From assembly GCF_017813235.1 (NCBI RefSeq), contig NZ_JAGISH010000005.1, positions 62,001 through 126,000 on the forward strand: a DNA stretch of 64,000 nucleotides, given 5' to 3'. This document shows, piece by piece, positions 1 to 7,670 of the stretch; the first letter of the stretch is position 1; every line of letters starts with the position of its first letter. Position numbers and translations under genes: made by a program. The notes under the pieces are model-generated. The model did no database searches. It was not told where the DNA came from and saw only the letters and a program-made list of their open reading frames with translations. Origin of the DNA: Sagittula salina. Its GTDB lineage: Bacteria > Pseudomonadota > Alphaproteobacteria > Rhodobacterales > Rhodobacteraceae.

Positions 1-119
1 GAACGGTCGAAACCCACCGCAAGAACATCAAGCGCAAGCTGGGCATCGCCACCACCGCCGGACTGACCCGTTACGCGCTGGAACACGGTGTCTTGCAGGG
101 TACAGGCGTTAATTTCTGA
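1..119 (+). CDS. LuxR/NarL-type response regulator, C-terminal end (partial)
   Basis: Only the last 38 residues are in the window; the gene starts off the left edge. The residues TVETHRKNIKRKLGI are the recognition helix and following turn of a LuxR/NarL-family helix-turn-helix, where T-V-E-x-H-x-x-N-I-x-x-K-L is the usual pattern. The tail then runs through TRYALEHG to a TGA at 117-119. Such a domain binds promoter DNA and usually sits behind a receiver domain, but the N-terminal part cannot be seen, so a response regulator is inferred from the closeness to NarL/FixJ-type tails. The next gene is on the other strand, so this gene ends its transcription unit here. Confidence 0.8.
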   Translation, partial: TVETHRKNIKRKLGIATTAGLTRYALEHGVLQGTGVNF

Positions 120-133
120 CCGTGCCCGTTCGC

Positions 134-161
134 AAAAAAGAGCGGCTCCCGAAGGAGCCGC
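134..161 (-). terminator. Rho-independent terminator of the small minus-strand gene
   Basis: A perfect 8-bp stem (142-149 with 154-161) closes a CGAA loop. On the minus strand it is followed by a run of six T (complement of the A-run 134-139), so it terminates the leftward gene at 200-445. On the plus strand there is no T-run, so it would serve the response regulator only weakly. Confidence 0.75.
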
Positions 162-199
162 CGAGCCGTGCCTTGGGTCTTCTTGGGTCTTGTCGAGGA

Positions 200-445
200 T
201 CAGAGATCGATAACCGTCTGAGTGATGTCCAGCTCTGTCTGGTCAGCGCGGGACGGAACGGGTGGCGGGATGGACGTGACATCGGGCCAGGCCACGGGCA
301 CCACAATTCCGGAGGTTGCCACAGCGCCTGCAATGTCGGGGTCGGCCTTGGGAACACCGCCCAACATCAGCGCCGCGCCAATCAGGCCGACAAGGGCTGC
401 CGCCTTGCAAAGCGTGAAATCGCGGTAAAAGATATTGCGTGTCAT
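200..445 (-). CDS. Small single-pass membrane protein, function unknown
   Basis: An 81-residue protein that I do not recognise. After a short basic start (MTRNIFYRDF) it has one hydrophobic stretch at about residues 12-30 (KAAALVGLIGAALMLGG), then a proline-rich polar tail ending in TQTVIDL. This looks like an inner-membrane anchor or an uncleaved signal with a short periplasmic tail. The reality of the gene is supported by a good ribosome site (GGGAGGGCGAAGGA) directly before the ATG and by a strong terminator just beyond its stop. It is encoded between a response-regulator end and the ilv operon, and nothing in the context suggests a role. Confidence 0.6.
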   Translation of the reverse strand: MTRNIFYRDFTLCKAAALVGLIGAALMLGGVPKADPDIAGAVATSGIVVPVAWPDVTSIPPPVPSRADQTELDITQTVIDL

Positions 446-823
446 TCCTTCGCCCTCCCAGGCGACCTCTGCGGCACGCTGTTCATGCGCTGCCGTAAAG
501 GCACCCTTCAGGAAATACCTTTTACGATCAACTCACATAATCGCGTGGGAGTATTGCAAAACCTTCGCGCGAACCCGATGATCGGGGACCAAACACCTGA
601 TTTCAGATCACTTTCCCGTAACCGAGGCCGCGAAGCCTGCACGGGCTTGCACAGGTTTTGCGCAGGATTCCGCCACGAACCGTTTCCACTTCCGGCACAA
701 TCTCGCCGAAAGGTCCCGCCAAACCGGCACAAGGGCATCGACGAAAATTGCCGTGCGGCCCCATCTGACGCAACAAATGAAAAAAATATCTCCGGTTTCT
801 GCCCGATCCGGCCCTTTCCCGTG
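446..823. other. Gene-free stretch between the small membrane gene and the ilv promoter
   Basis: The open frames here (for example on the minus strand at 508-873) have no recognisable protein pattern and no ribosome site, so I treat the tract as non-coding. It must hold the promoter of the leftward gene and any upstream regulatory sites of the ilv operon. I could not identify a specific operator by eye. Confidence 0.5.
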
Positions 824-852
824 TTGACGCTTGCGGCTGCCCCGCCTAAGTT
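824..852 (+). promoter_or_regulatory. Sigma-70-type promoter of the ilv leader-ilvBN operon
   Basis: TTGACG (824-829) and TAAGTT (847-852) are separated by exactly 17 bases, a good housekeeping promoter layout. The predicted start is near 859, which leaves about 20 bases before the leader-peptide ATG at 879. Its place directly ahead of the leader and attenuator supports the call. Confidence 0.65.
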
Positions 853-878
853 GCCCGCGCATTCAAGGAGCACCCTTC

Positions 879-926
879 ATGAACACGCTAGTCGTAGTCG
901 TAGGAGAAAGGCGCATGGGCCGGTAA
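879..926 (+). CDS. ilv leader peptide (attenuation peptide)
   Basis: A 15-codon open frame reads MNTLVVVVGERRMGR and stops with TAA. Five consecutive regulated codons, one Leu and four Val, lie at codons 4-8. A strong AAGGAG (865-870) sits 8 bases before the ATG, so it should be translated. Immediately downstream are mutually exclusive hairpins and then ilvB. This matches the known design of leader peptides whose ribosome stalls when charged Leu/Val tRNA is scarce. It is too short to be found by length criteria and its product probably has no other function. Confidence 0.85.
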   Translation: MNTLVVVVGERRMGR

Positions 927-979
927 CGGAACCCTATGAGGACCCCATGCGCCCCCGTCACCCGACCGGGGGCTTTTTT
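910..979 (+). promoter_or_regulatory. Transcription attenuator: antiterminator versus terminator
   Basis: Bases 910-919, inside the last codons of the leader peptide, are perfectly complementary over 10 bp to 944-953. Bases 951-957 pair with 967-973 to form the terminator. The two structures share 951-953, so only one can form. A ribosome stalled at the Val codons leaves 910-919 free to make the antiterminator; a ribosome that reaches the stop at 924-926 covers it and lets the terminator form. This geometry is as expected for ribosome-mediated attenuation of branched-chain amino-acid genes. Confidence 0.8.
951..979 (+). terminator. Attenuator terminator upstream of ilvB
   Basis: A 7-bp all-GC-rich stem (GCCCCCG 951-957, CGGGGGC 967-973) with a 9-base loop is followed by six T (974-979). 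It lies 52 bases before the ilvB start, so read-through is needed for ilvBN expression. Confidence 0.85.
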
Positions 980-1031
980 ATGCGCGAGAGAACGGGCGGC
1001 AGCGCCCTCAGTGTCAAGATCGGAGACAGTT

Positions 1032-2786
1032 ATGACACGTCAGATGACCGGAGCGAAAATGGTGGTCCAGGCCCTCAAGGATCAGGGCGTGGAAGTCGTA
1101 TTCGGCTACCCGGGCGGCGCCGTGCTACCGATCTATGACGAGATCTTTCAGCAGAACGAGATTCAGCACGTCCTCGTCCGGCACGAACAGGGCGCGGTGC
1201 ACATGGCCGAGGGCTACGCGCGCTCGACCGGCAAACCCGGCGTGGTTCTCGTGACCTCCGGTCCCGGTGCCACAAACGCGGTGACCGGCCTGACGGATGC
1301 GCTGATGGACTCGATCCCGCTGGTGGTTCTCACCGGGCAGGTGCCGACCTTCATGATCGGATCCGACGCCTTCCAGGAGGCAGACACCGTCGGCATCACC
1401 CGCCCCTGCACCAAGCACAACTGGCTGGTGAAGGAGACCGAGGCCCTGTCGAAGACCATCCATGAGGCCTTCCACGTCGCCACCGCTGGTCGCCCAGGCC
1501 CGGTTCTGGTGGACATTCCGAAGGATGTGCAGTTCGCCTCTGCCGCCTACCAGCCGAAACCGGCGGTCTCGACCCGGCATTACCAGCCGCAGGTCAAGGG
1601 CGACATGGAGATGATCGAGGACCTCGTGGAGGCGATCGAAACCTCGCGCCGTCCGGTGTTCTATACCGGCGGCGGCGTCATCAACTCCGGCCCGGCGGCT
1701 TCTCAACTGCTGCGCGAACTCGTGGAGGCGACCGGCTTCCCCATCACCTCCACACTCATGGGCCTCGGCGCTTACCCCGCGTCCGGGAAGCACTGGCTGG
1801 GAATGCTGGGGATGCACGGCCTCTACGAGGCCAACCTCGCCATGCACGGCTGCGATCTGATGATCAACCTCGGCGCCCGTTTCGACGACCGCATCACCGG
1901 CCGCATCGACGCCTTCAGCCCGGACAGCCGCAAGGTGCACGTGGACATCGACCCATCGTCCATCAACAAGGTGGTGAAGACCGACATACCCATCGTCGGT
2001 GACATCGCCCACGTGCTGGAGGATGTTCTTGCGCTCTGGAAATCGCGCGGCCGCAAGGTCAATCGCGAAGCGGTGGACAAGTGGTGGCAGCAGATCGAAG
2101 AGTGGAAAAAGGTCGATTGCCTGTCCTACAAGGGCTCCGATACCGTCATCAAACCGCAGTACGCGCTTGAGCGGCTCGAGGCGCTGACCAAGGGCATGGA
2201 CCGCTATATCTGCACCGAGGTGGGCCAGCACCAGATGTGGGCAGCGCAGTACCTCGGCTTCGAGGACCCGAACCGTTGGATGACGTCCGGCGGGCTCGGC
2301 ACCATGGGTTACGGCTTCCCGGCCTCCATCGGCGTGCAGATGGCGCACCGCGATGCGCTGGTGATCAACGTCGCCGGAGAGGCGTCGTGGCTGATGAACA
2401 TGCAGGAACTGGGAACTGCGAAGCAGTTCGAATTGCCGGTCAAGCAGTTTATCCTCAACAACGAACGCCTCGGCATGGTGCGCCAGTGGCAGCAGCTGCT
2501 GCACGGCGAGCGTTACTCGCACTCCTGGTCGGAATCGCTGCCCGATTTCGTCATGCTGGCCGAGGCCTTCGGCTGCAAGGGCATCCAGTGCAAGGACCCG
2601 AAAGACCTCGACGATGCGATCATGGAGATGATCCGCTACGACGGCCCGGTGGTCTTCGACTGCCTGGTGGAAAAGCACGAAAACTGCTTCCCCATGATCC
2701 CCTCGGGCGAGCCGCACAACAAGATGTTGCTGGGCGACGTCAACGCCACCAATGCCATCGCAGGCAAGGGCGCGGTGCTGGTGTGA
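1032..2786 (+). CDS. ilvB: Acetolactate synthase, large (catalytic) subunit
   Basis: This thiamine-diphosphate enzyme condenses two pyruvates, or pyruvate and 2-oxobutyrate, in the first common step of valine, leucine and isoleucine synthesis in the cytoplasm. The 584 residues show the three family domains: the N-terminal pyrimidine-binding part (FGYPGGAVLPIYDEI and the catalytic-Glu region VRHEQGAVHMAEGYAR), the central FAD-type domain, and the C-terminal pyrophosphate part. The Mg/ThDP motif, usually G-D-G/A-S, reads GEAS in VAGEASWLMNMQELGT. I chose ATG 1032 because GGAGA precedes it and the family starts there; an in-frame ATG at 936 lies inside the attenuator and is rejected. The gene is followed by ilvN and controlled by the upstream attenuator. 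The E. coli isozyme name would be ilvI. Confidence 0.95.
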   Translation: MTRQMTGAKMVVQALKDQGVEVVFGYPGGAVLPIYDEIFQQNEIQHVLVRHEQGAVHMAEGYARSTGKPGVVLVTSGPGATNAVTGLTDALMDSIPLVVLTGQVPTFMIGSDAFQEADTVGITRPCTKHNWLVKETEALSKTIHEAFHVATAGRPGPVLVDIPKDVQFASAAYQPKPAVSTRHYQPQVKGDMEMIEDLVEAIETSRRPVFYTGGGVINSGPAASQLLRELVEATGFPITSTLMGLGAYPASGKHWLGMLGMHGLYEANLAMHGCDLMINLGARFDDRITGRIDAFSPDSRKVHVDIDPSSINKVVKTDIPIVGDIAHVLEDVLALWKSRGRKVNREAVDKWWQQIEEWKKVDCLSYKGSDTVIKPQYALERLEALTKGMDRYICTEVGQHQMWAAQYLGFEDPNRWMTSGGLGTMGYGFPASIGVQMAHRDALVINVAGEASWLMNMQELGTAKQFELPVKQFILNNERLGMVRQWQQLLHGERYSHSWSESLPDFVMLAEAFGCKGIQCKDPKDLDDAIMEMIRYDGPVVFDCLVEKHENCFPMIPSGEPHNKMLLGDVNATNAIAGKGAVLV

Positions 2787-2792
2787 TCGCTC

Positions 2793-2815
2793 GCAGGGGG
2801 TGTCTTGCCCCCTGC
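2793..2815 (+). other. Intercistronic hairpin between ilvB and ilvN
   Basis: GCAGGGGG (2793-2800) and CCCCCTGC (2808-2815) form a perfect 8-bp stem around a 7-base loop, just after the ilvB stop. There is no T-run, so it is more likely an mRNA-stability or processing element than a terminator. Confidence 0.5.
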
Positions 2816-2868
2816 CCTCATGAATTCCCGACGGTCGCCAAGCGCCGCCAAACAAACAGGGTCATCCC

Positions 2869-3429
2869 ATGTCCGCTTTGAAAATCAAAAAAGGCTCCTC
2901 GAAGCACTCTGCCTACAACCTCCGTCCGAATTTCTCGGACGTGACCGAAACCCACACCATCGCGGTACTGGTTGAAAACGAACCCGGCGTGCTGGCGCGG
3001 GTGATCGGTCTGTTCTCCGGCCGGGGCTACAACATCGAAAGCCTCACCGTCGCGGAGGTGGACCACCAGGGCCATCTATCGCGCATCACCATCGTCACAA
3101 AGGGCACCCCCCAGGTTATCGAGCAGATCAAGGCGCAGCTGGGGCGCATCGTCCCTGTCCGCGACGTGCACGATCTCACGGTCGAGGGCCCCTCCGTCGA
3201 GCGGGAACTGGCGCTGCTGAAGGTCTCGGGCGCCGGTGACAAGCGCGTGGAAGCTTTGCGGCTGGCCGATATCTTCCGCGCTCAGGTGGTGGATTCAACG
3301 CTTGAAAGCTTCGTCTTCCAGTTGACTGGCACGCCGGACAAGATCGACGCCTTTGCCGATCTCATGCGCCCGCTCGGACTGCGCGAAATCGCCCGCACAG
3401 GCGTCGCCGCTCTGGCCCGCGGCGCCTGA
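2869..3429 (+). CDS. ilvN: Acetolactate synthase, small (regulatory) subunit
   Basis: The 186-residue protein is the valine-sensing partner of the large subunit. An ACT domain occupies about residues 25-100 (TIAVLVENEPGVLARVIGLF, then the GYNIESLTVAEV segment and SRITIVTKG), and a C-terminal regulatory domain follows (ELALLKVS, RVEALRLADIFRAQVVD, ESFVFQLTG). The length is slightly above the usual 160-185 because of a basic N-terminal extension MSALKIKKGSSKHSAY. The ATG lies 82 bases after ilvB with a hairpin between them, and a terminator follows, so the two genes form one operon. In E. coli naming it is closest to IlvH. Confidence 0.93.
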   Translation: MSALKIKKGSSKHSAYNLRPNFSDVTETHTIAVLVENEPGVLARVIGLFSGRGYNIESLTVAEVDHQGHLSRITIVTKGTPQVIEQIKAQLGRIVPVRDVHDLTVEGPSVERELALLKVSGAGDKRVEALRLADIFRAQVVDSTLESFVFQLTGTPDKIDAFADLMRPLGLREIARTGVAALARGA

Positions 3430-3518
3430 TTCCACAGGTGCCTCGCGCGGCCAGTCGCCGCCCCATGACATCCGGTCCACGCCACTGAATGGCGAGCCGA
3501 GCGATTGATCGCAATAGA

Positions 3519-3563
3519 AAAGCCCCCGGGTTGATGACGGTGCCATTCATGACCGGGGGCTTT
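3519..3563 (+). terminator. Terminator of the ilvBN operon
   Basis: An 11-bp perfect stem (3519-3529 with 3553-3563, core AGCCCCCGG/CCGGGGGCT) carries a 23-base loop. The stem itself begins with AAA and ends with TTT, so it may work in both directions. It ends the ilv operon 90 bases after ilvN. The rest of the 338-base gap before the next gene shows no feature I can name. Confidence 0.65.
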
Positions 3564-3767
3564 AACATGGGTGCGGTCATTCCTCCCGCAGGCCGAGGCG
3601 CCGGCGCCTCGAACGCAACGTCCCCCGAGCTTTTACCGAGCAAGTCTTCTCTAGATCGGTGGTCGGCTGCCAGTCGGAATTCTCGCCATCGGGTTGATTT
3701 TTGTGACGCATCCCGGCACGGTTTGACTCTGAAAAGCATCAGCACTGACGCCAACTAGAGACAGCTA

Positions 3768-4661
3768 TTGACCGATCTCGCCAAGCCGCCCGTTTGCACC
3801 TCTCGGCCCCGGAAAGCGGTTGCCCCGGAACCGGCCGCTCCGGCCCGGTCACTGGCGCGATCACAGGCGCGGTCACCCTGCCCGGCAGAACTTCGCAGCA
3901 TGTTTGGCGCGAACCTGCGGCAGTTGTCGCAAACGGCCGTCTCCATCTCCGCGCTCTGCCGGGAGCTCGGAGTAAATCGCACGCAGTACAACCGTTACCT
4001 CGCCGGGGAAAGTTTTCCTCGCCCCGACGTACTCCACCGAATTTGCAGCTATTTCGGCGTCGACGCCCGCATCCTTCTGGAGCCTGTCGACGAGATCACA
4101 CAAAAGCCGGCTGCTGCGGCGCTGAACCCGGCGGTGGCCGACTACTTCGACGGCGCGCTGCGCCCGGTGTCCGAAGAAATCCTGCCCTCCGGCTTCTACC
4201 GGTTCTCGCGGCGGTCGTTCTCCGACGAAAGACGTTTCGTTCAAGGGGTGACCTACACGTTCCGCACCGACGGTGGCACGGTGGTCAGAGGGTTCGAGGC
4301 GAAAGCAGCCATGGCGGCTCAGGGCCTGCCTGCCACGGCCACCATGCGTGAGTTTCGCGGCGCGGTCTTGCCGCAGGAAGACGGCCTCGGCATCCTGATC
4401 AGCCGCCGTGGCACGGTCAGCAACACCTTCACCTACCTCACCCGCGTGCCGACCTTCGAGAACAACTACTGGACCGGCTATGTCGCGCGCTCCGTCCGCG
4501 AGGGCATCGCCGGGCGCCGTGTGGAACGCATGGTCTATGAATACCTCGGGCGCGACTTGTTGCGGGTGCTGCCCGTGGCGCGCGCTTCCGGCCTGGTATC
4601 GGAGGAGGACCTCCTGCCGTACCATCGCACGCTTCTGAAGATCGGCGAACCCTTCTCCTGA
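3768..4661 (+). CDS. XRE-type helix-turn-helix transcriptional regulator
   Basis: The 297-residue reading from TTG 3768 has a Pro/Ala/Arg-rich, low-complexity start (to about residue 40). A Cro/C1-type DNA-binding domain follows at about 45-100, with the helix-turn-helix in VSISALCRELGVNRTQYNRY and a trailing YFGVDARILLEP. The rest (residues 110-297) is an unnamed globular domain with many beta strands, perhaps a ligand or dimer domain. I do not know its target genes. The start is uncertain: ATG 3900 gives a 254-residue protein beginning MFGANLRQLSQ right at the helix-turn-helix and is a credible alternative. The gene converges on the DUF2189 gene 9 bases downstream. Confidence 0.7.
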   Translation: MTDLAKPPVCTSRPRKAVAPEPAAPARSLARSQARSPCPAELRSMFGANLRQLSQTAVSISALCRELGVNRTQYNRYLAGESFPRPDVLHRICSYFGVDARILLEPVDEITQKPAAAALNPAVADYFDGALRPVSEEILPSGFYRFSRRSFSDERRFVQGVTYTFRTDGGTVVRGFEAKAAMAAQGLPATATMREFRGAVLPQEDGLGILISRRGTVSNTFTYLTRVPTFENNYWTGYVARSVREGIAGRRVERMVYEYLGRDLLRVLPVARASGLVSEEDLLPYHRTLLKIGEPFS

Positions 4662-4670
4662 GGGCGTGCC

Positions 4671-5492
4671 TCAGCGCATTGCCAGCGCTCCTGCGGGCGA
4701 GGTTCGGCCGCGCTGTGTGCCGTAGGCCAGCAGGTCGTACAGGTGCCAGGTCGCGTGGCCAAGAACCGGCAATATGACCATCAGTCCCAGGAACCCGGGC
4801 AGCATCCCGACGAATGTTGACCCAGCGATAAATGCGCCCCACCCGAACATCCGTAGCGGTTCCCGCTGGACGTAGCCAAAGGACGTGATCATGGCGGTGA
4901 CAAAGTCGATTTCCCTATCCAGCAGCATGGGCAGCGCAAGCACCGTTATCATGAAAAGCAGGGCCGCGAACCCCGCGCCTGCCACCGTCCCGACCGCGAG
5001 CATCGCCAACCCATTGGCAGTAAGAAAGACATCATAGCTCGACGAGACGTTGGTCATGGTCGATAGCCCGAGAAACAGCGCAAAGATCATGTGCGCGAAG
5101 AAGAACCAGAACAGGAAAATGACGAGGATCACCGCCGACATCGAGGGGAGCTGGCGCTTCGATTGCCGCAGGATGACAGACAGGATCTTCGTCCAGTCGA
5201 GCGTCCGTCCTTCCTCCAGCCGCCGGCTGACATCATAGAACCCGGTGGCGGCAAAGGGCCCGATCAGCGGAAAACCGATGGCGGCAAAGACCAGCCAGTA
5301 GCTCTGCCCCGTGGCCAAGGTGATCCAGACCATCAGCCATCCGCCCAGCACCCAAGGCCCCGCCAGCGCCAGCGCGAAACCCGGTGCACGGGTCAGGTCG
5401 CGCCAACCGCGCCGGAGCGCCTCGGCCAGCATGGCCGTCGAAACGGGCCCTAGCTCCGGCGCGCCGTGTTCCGGCGTGTGATCCTGCGTCAT
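4671..5492 (-). CDS. DUF2189 family multi-spanning membrane protein
   Basis: The 273-residue integral membrane protein has about six hydrophobic segments (for example [87 protein letters not shown]). Its [13 protein letters not shown] and [18 protein letters not shown] signatures fit DUF2189, a family common in Rhodobacteraceae with no assigned role. ATG 5492 is chosen because GGAGAGG precedes it by 6 bases; an ATG 48 bases further upstream has no ribosome site. The end converges on the XRE regulator. Function is unknown. Confidence 0.75.
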   Translation of the reverse strand: MTQDHTPEHGAPELGPVSTAMLAEALRRGWRDLTRAPGFALALAGPWVLGGWLMVWITLATGQSYWLVFAAIGFPLIGPFAATGFYDVSRRLEEGRTLDWTKILSVILRQSKRQLPSMSAVILVIFLFWFFFAHMIFALFLGLSTMTNVSSSYDVFLTANGLAMLAVGTVAGAGFAALLFMITVLALPMLLDREIDFVTAMITSFGYVQREPLRMFGWGAFIAGSTFVGMLPGFLGLMVILPVLGHATWHLYDLLAYGTQRGRTSPAGALAMR

Positions 5493-5888
5493 GCCTGCCC
5501 TCTCCGTAACGCTTGCCCGGTCCGGCTTTCCCGGTGACATTCAATAGACCGGATATTTTCCGTTCAGGTCAACATGCTTGAGTGACAGCTCCAATGCGCC
5601 GCATCAAGAAAGCCGGTCGCGCTGGTCCTCCATGCGCAAATTACGACTTTAGGAGCGGTCACGCCCCGTGATGGAGCAAGCGCTCCGAAACGGGGAAACG
5701 CCATTTTTTCAAGTAAAAACATATACGTCATAAGAAAATTTCATATTCATCTCTCGTGTCGCCTCCCCCCCCCTTTCGGCGTTGCCGCGGCCAATGCCAA
5801 TGCGTCCTTAGAAATTAAGAATCGCCAGAATCCTGGCGCCGCGTCATCCTGAAGATCACTGAAACCGGTCTTGAAGGAGGATAGACCC
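5493..5888 (+). promoter_or_regulatory. Gene-free region upstream of pqqA
   Basis: This 396-base gap between two divergent genes must hold both promoters. It contains a two-tier hairpin with a T-run (listed separately), then an AT-rich island at about 5702-5752 that stands out against the GC-rich surroundings. A small hairpin (CGCCAG 5823-5828, CTGGCG 5833-5838) lies just before the pqqA ribosome site GAAGGAGG. The AT-rich island is the most likely place for the pqq promoter and for protein binding, but I could not pick a convincing -35/-10 pair. Confidence 0.5.
5664..5709 (+). terminator. Orphan hairpin with T-run upstream of pqqA
   Basis: The outer stem CCCCGT (5664-5669) with ACGGGG (5690-5695) encloses an inner stem GGAGC (5673-5677) with GCTCC (5682-5686). 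TTTTTT follows at 5704-5709. It looks like a rho-independent terminator for rightward transcripts, yet no rightward gene lies upstream; the T-run is 8 bases from the stem, so activity is uncertain. Confidence 0.4.
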
Positions 5889-5987
5889 ATGGCATGGACC
5901 ACCCCGAAGATCCGCGAAATCGAGTGCGGCATGGAAATCAACATGTACGGCCCGGAGCACGACGAAGAGCGCGAAGTCCTGTTCTGA
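5889..5987 (+). CDS. pqqA: PQQ precursor peptide PqqA
   Basis: The 32-residue ribosomal peptide is the substrate from which pyrroloquinoline quinone is made: a Glu and a Tyr four residues apart are cross-linked and excised. Both are present at E16 and Y20 in GMEINMYGPE, and the MAWTTPKIREIECGME start is typical of the family. A strong GAAGGAGG lies 8 bases before the ATG. It is too short for ordinary gene calling. It heads the operon, 25 bases before pqqB, and as the substrate peptide it is expected to be translated more than the enzymes. Confidence 0.95.
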   Translation: MAWTTPKIREIECGMEINMYGPEHDEEREVLF

Positions 5988-6012
5988 AGCCAGCGGCGTG
6001 CGGGATACCACC

Positions 6013-6909
6013 ATGGCGTTTCGCACGCACATCCTCGGGGCAGCAGCCGGTGGCGGGCTGCCCCAGTGGAATTGCGGCTGCCCGAATTGCGCGGCCGCAC
6101 GCGCCGGACAGATCCCGGCCCAGACGCAATCCTCGCTCGCCGTCACCGGCGACGGTGAAACCTGGGCGATCCTGAATGCCTCGCCCGACATACGGGGGCA
6201 ACTGGCCGACGCCACGCCCCTGCGTCCCACCGGCCTGCGCAATCTGCCGCTGTCTTCGGTGCTGGTAACGAATGGAGACATCGACCACGTGGCAGGTCTG
6301 TTGACCCTGCGTGAGATGCAACCCTTCACGCTGTTTGCCACCGAAACGATTCACGAAGTTCTGCGTGCCAACCCGATCTTCGAGGCGCTGAACCCTACCG
6401 TGGTTACACGTCGCCCGATCGCGCTCGACCGGCCCTTCGACCTCGCGCCTGGCCTGTCGGCCACGCTGTTCGCCGTACCGGGCAAGGTGCCGCTTTATAT
6501 GGAGAGCGAAACGGTAGAGACGCGGCTTCTGGGTGAAAACACCGTGGGCGTCGATCTCCGCGCGCAGGGCAAGCGGATATTCTACATCCCCGGCTGCGCC
6601 TGCCTGAATGACGACCTGCGCGCCCGTATCAAGGGCGCGGATGTGCTGTTCTTCGATGGCACGCTCTGGCGTGATGACGAGATGATCCGGGAAGGACTGG
6701 GCCAGAAGACCGGCGCCCGAATGGGGCATATGTCCATGAGCGGCCCGGACGGTTCGCTTAACGCCTTCGGAGGCCTGGATATCGCCCGCCGCGTCTACGT
6801 CCACATGAACAACACCAACCCGGTGCTGCGCCCGGATTCGCCCGAACGGGCCGAGGCTGAGGCCGCCGGGTGGACCATCGGAACCGACGGCATGGAGGTG
6901 ATCCCGTGA
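6013..6909 (+). CDS. pqqB: PQQ biosynthesis protein PqqB
   Basis: PqqB is a metallo-beta-lactamase-fold protein needed for PQQ synthesis; biochemical work on the family points to an iron-dependent hydroxylation of the Glu-Tyr intermediate. The 298 residues begin MAFRTHILGAAAGGGLPQWN followed by the metal-site cysteines CGCPNC. They also contain the SVLVTNGDIDHVAG strand, GCACLNDDL and RMGHMSMSGPDGS of this family. ATG 6013 matches the family start; GTG 5998 in frame would add five residues. It overlaps pqqC by 4 bases. Confidence 0.93.
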   Translation: MAFRTHILGAAAGGGLPQWNCGCPNCAAARAGQIPAQTQSSLAVTGDGETWAILNASPDIRGQLADATPLRPTGLRNLPLSSVLVTNGDIDHVAGLLTLREMQPFTLFATETIHEVLRANPIFEALNPTVVTRRPIALDRPFDLAPGLSATLFAVPGKVPLYMESETVETRLLGENTVGVDLRAQGKRIFYIPGCACLNDDLRARIKGADVLFFDGTLWRDDEMIREGLGQKTGARMGHMSMSGPDGSLNAFGGLDIARRVYVHMNNTNPVLRPDSPERAEAEAAGWTIGTDGMEVIP

Positions 6910-7670
6910 ACCAGAACCAGAAGCCTGCCGCCTCGCGCGAAGACTTCGAAGCCCGCCTGCGTCGCATCGGCGCGGAGCGCTACCACGACAAGCACCCCTT
7001 CCATCACCGCCTGCATGGCGGCCAGTGTACCCCCGACGAGGTGCGGGCCTGGGTCATCAATCGCTACTACTACCAGCATTCCATCCCGATGAAGGACGCA
7101 GCCTTCATGTCCCGTGTCGAGGACCCTGACCTGCGCCGGGCCTGGCGCTCGCGCATCGAGGACCACGACGGCACAGATACCAACGAGGGCGGCATCAAGC
7201 GTTGGCTTCGGCTGGCGCAGGCGGTGGGGCTGGACCCGGCCTACGTACAGTCGCGTGCCGGCATCATGCCCGCGACGAAATTCGCCGTCGATGCCTACGT
7301 CCGCTTCGTCCGGGACAAGACCCTGCTCGAGGCGGTTGCCGCCTCTCTGACCGAACTCTTTGCCCCCGCGATCCACGCCAACCGCATCGAAGGCCTGCTG
7401 CAGCATTACGATTTCGCTGACGATTCGTCTCTGAGCTACTTCCAGAACCGTCTGAAGGAGGCGCCGAAGGATGTGGCCTTCGGCCTGCAATGGGTTCTGG
7501 ATCACGGCGACACCGCGGAAAAGCAGGACATGGCCGCCGCCGCGCTCGAGTTCAAGACAGACGTGCTCTGGGCTCAGCTGGACGCACTCTGGAATGGCTA
7601 CGTCGAAGGCCGCATGCCGCCGGGCGCGTGGCGACCGGGCGAGGGCCTGCTGCTGGCAAAGGCGTCATGA
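6906..7670 (+). CDS. pqqC: Pyrroloquinoline-quinone synthase PqqC
   Basis: PqqC carries out the last step, a cofactorless ring closure and eight-electron oxidation using oxygen. The 254 residues form the all-helical heme-oxygenase-like fold. Characteristic stretches are RYHDKHPFHHRLHGGQ, WVINRYYYQHSIPMKDA and EDHDGTDTNEGGIKRWLRL, which hold the conserved His, Tyr and Arg active-site residues, and LLQHYDF. GTG 6906 is the start, overlapping the pqqB stop as GTGA, which implies translational coupling. The next gene overlaps by 4 bases in turn. Confidence 0.95.
   Translation: MNQNQKPAASREDFEARLRRIGAERYHDKHPFHHRLHGGQCTPDEVRAWVINRYYYQHSIPMKDAAFMSRVEDPDLRRAWRSRIEDHDGTDTNEGGIKRWLRLAQAVGLDPAYVQSRAGIMPATKFAVDAYVRFVRDKTLLEAVAASLTELFAPAIHANRIEGLLQHYDFADDSSLSYFQNRLKEAPKDVAFGLQWVLDHGDTAEKQDMAAAALEFKTDVLWAQLDALWNGYVEGRMPPGAWRPGEGLLLAKAS

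Noticed and set aside
508..873. A 121-codon minus-strand frame upstream of the ilv operon
   Set aside because: It overlaps the ilv promoter, has no ribosome site and shows no protein-family pattern.
936..1031. An upstream extension of ilvB from ATG 936
   Set aside because: This segment contains the attenuator terminator and lacks a ribosome site; the family start is at 1032.
1125..2855. A 576-codon minus-strand frame opposite ilvB
   Set aside because: Its translation is His/Asp/Arg-rich noise opposite a clear acetolactate synthase.
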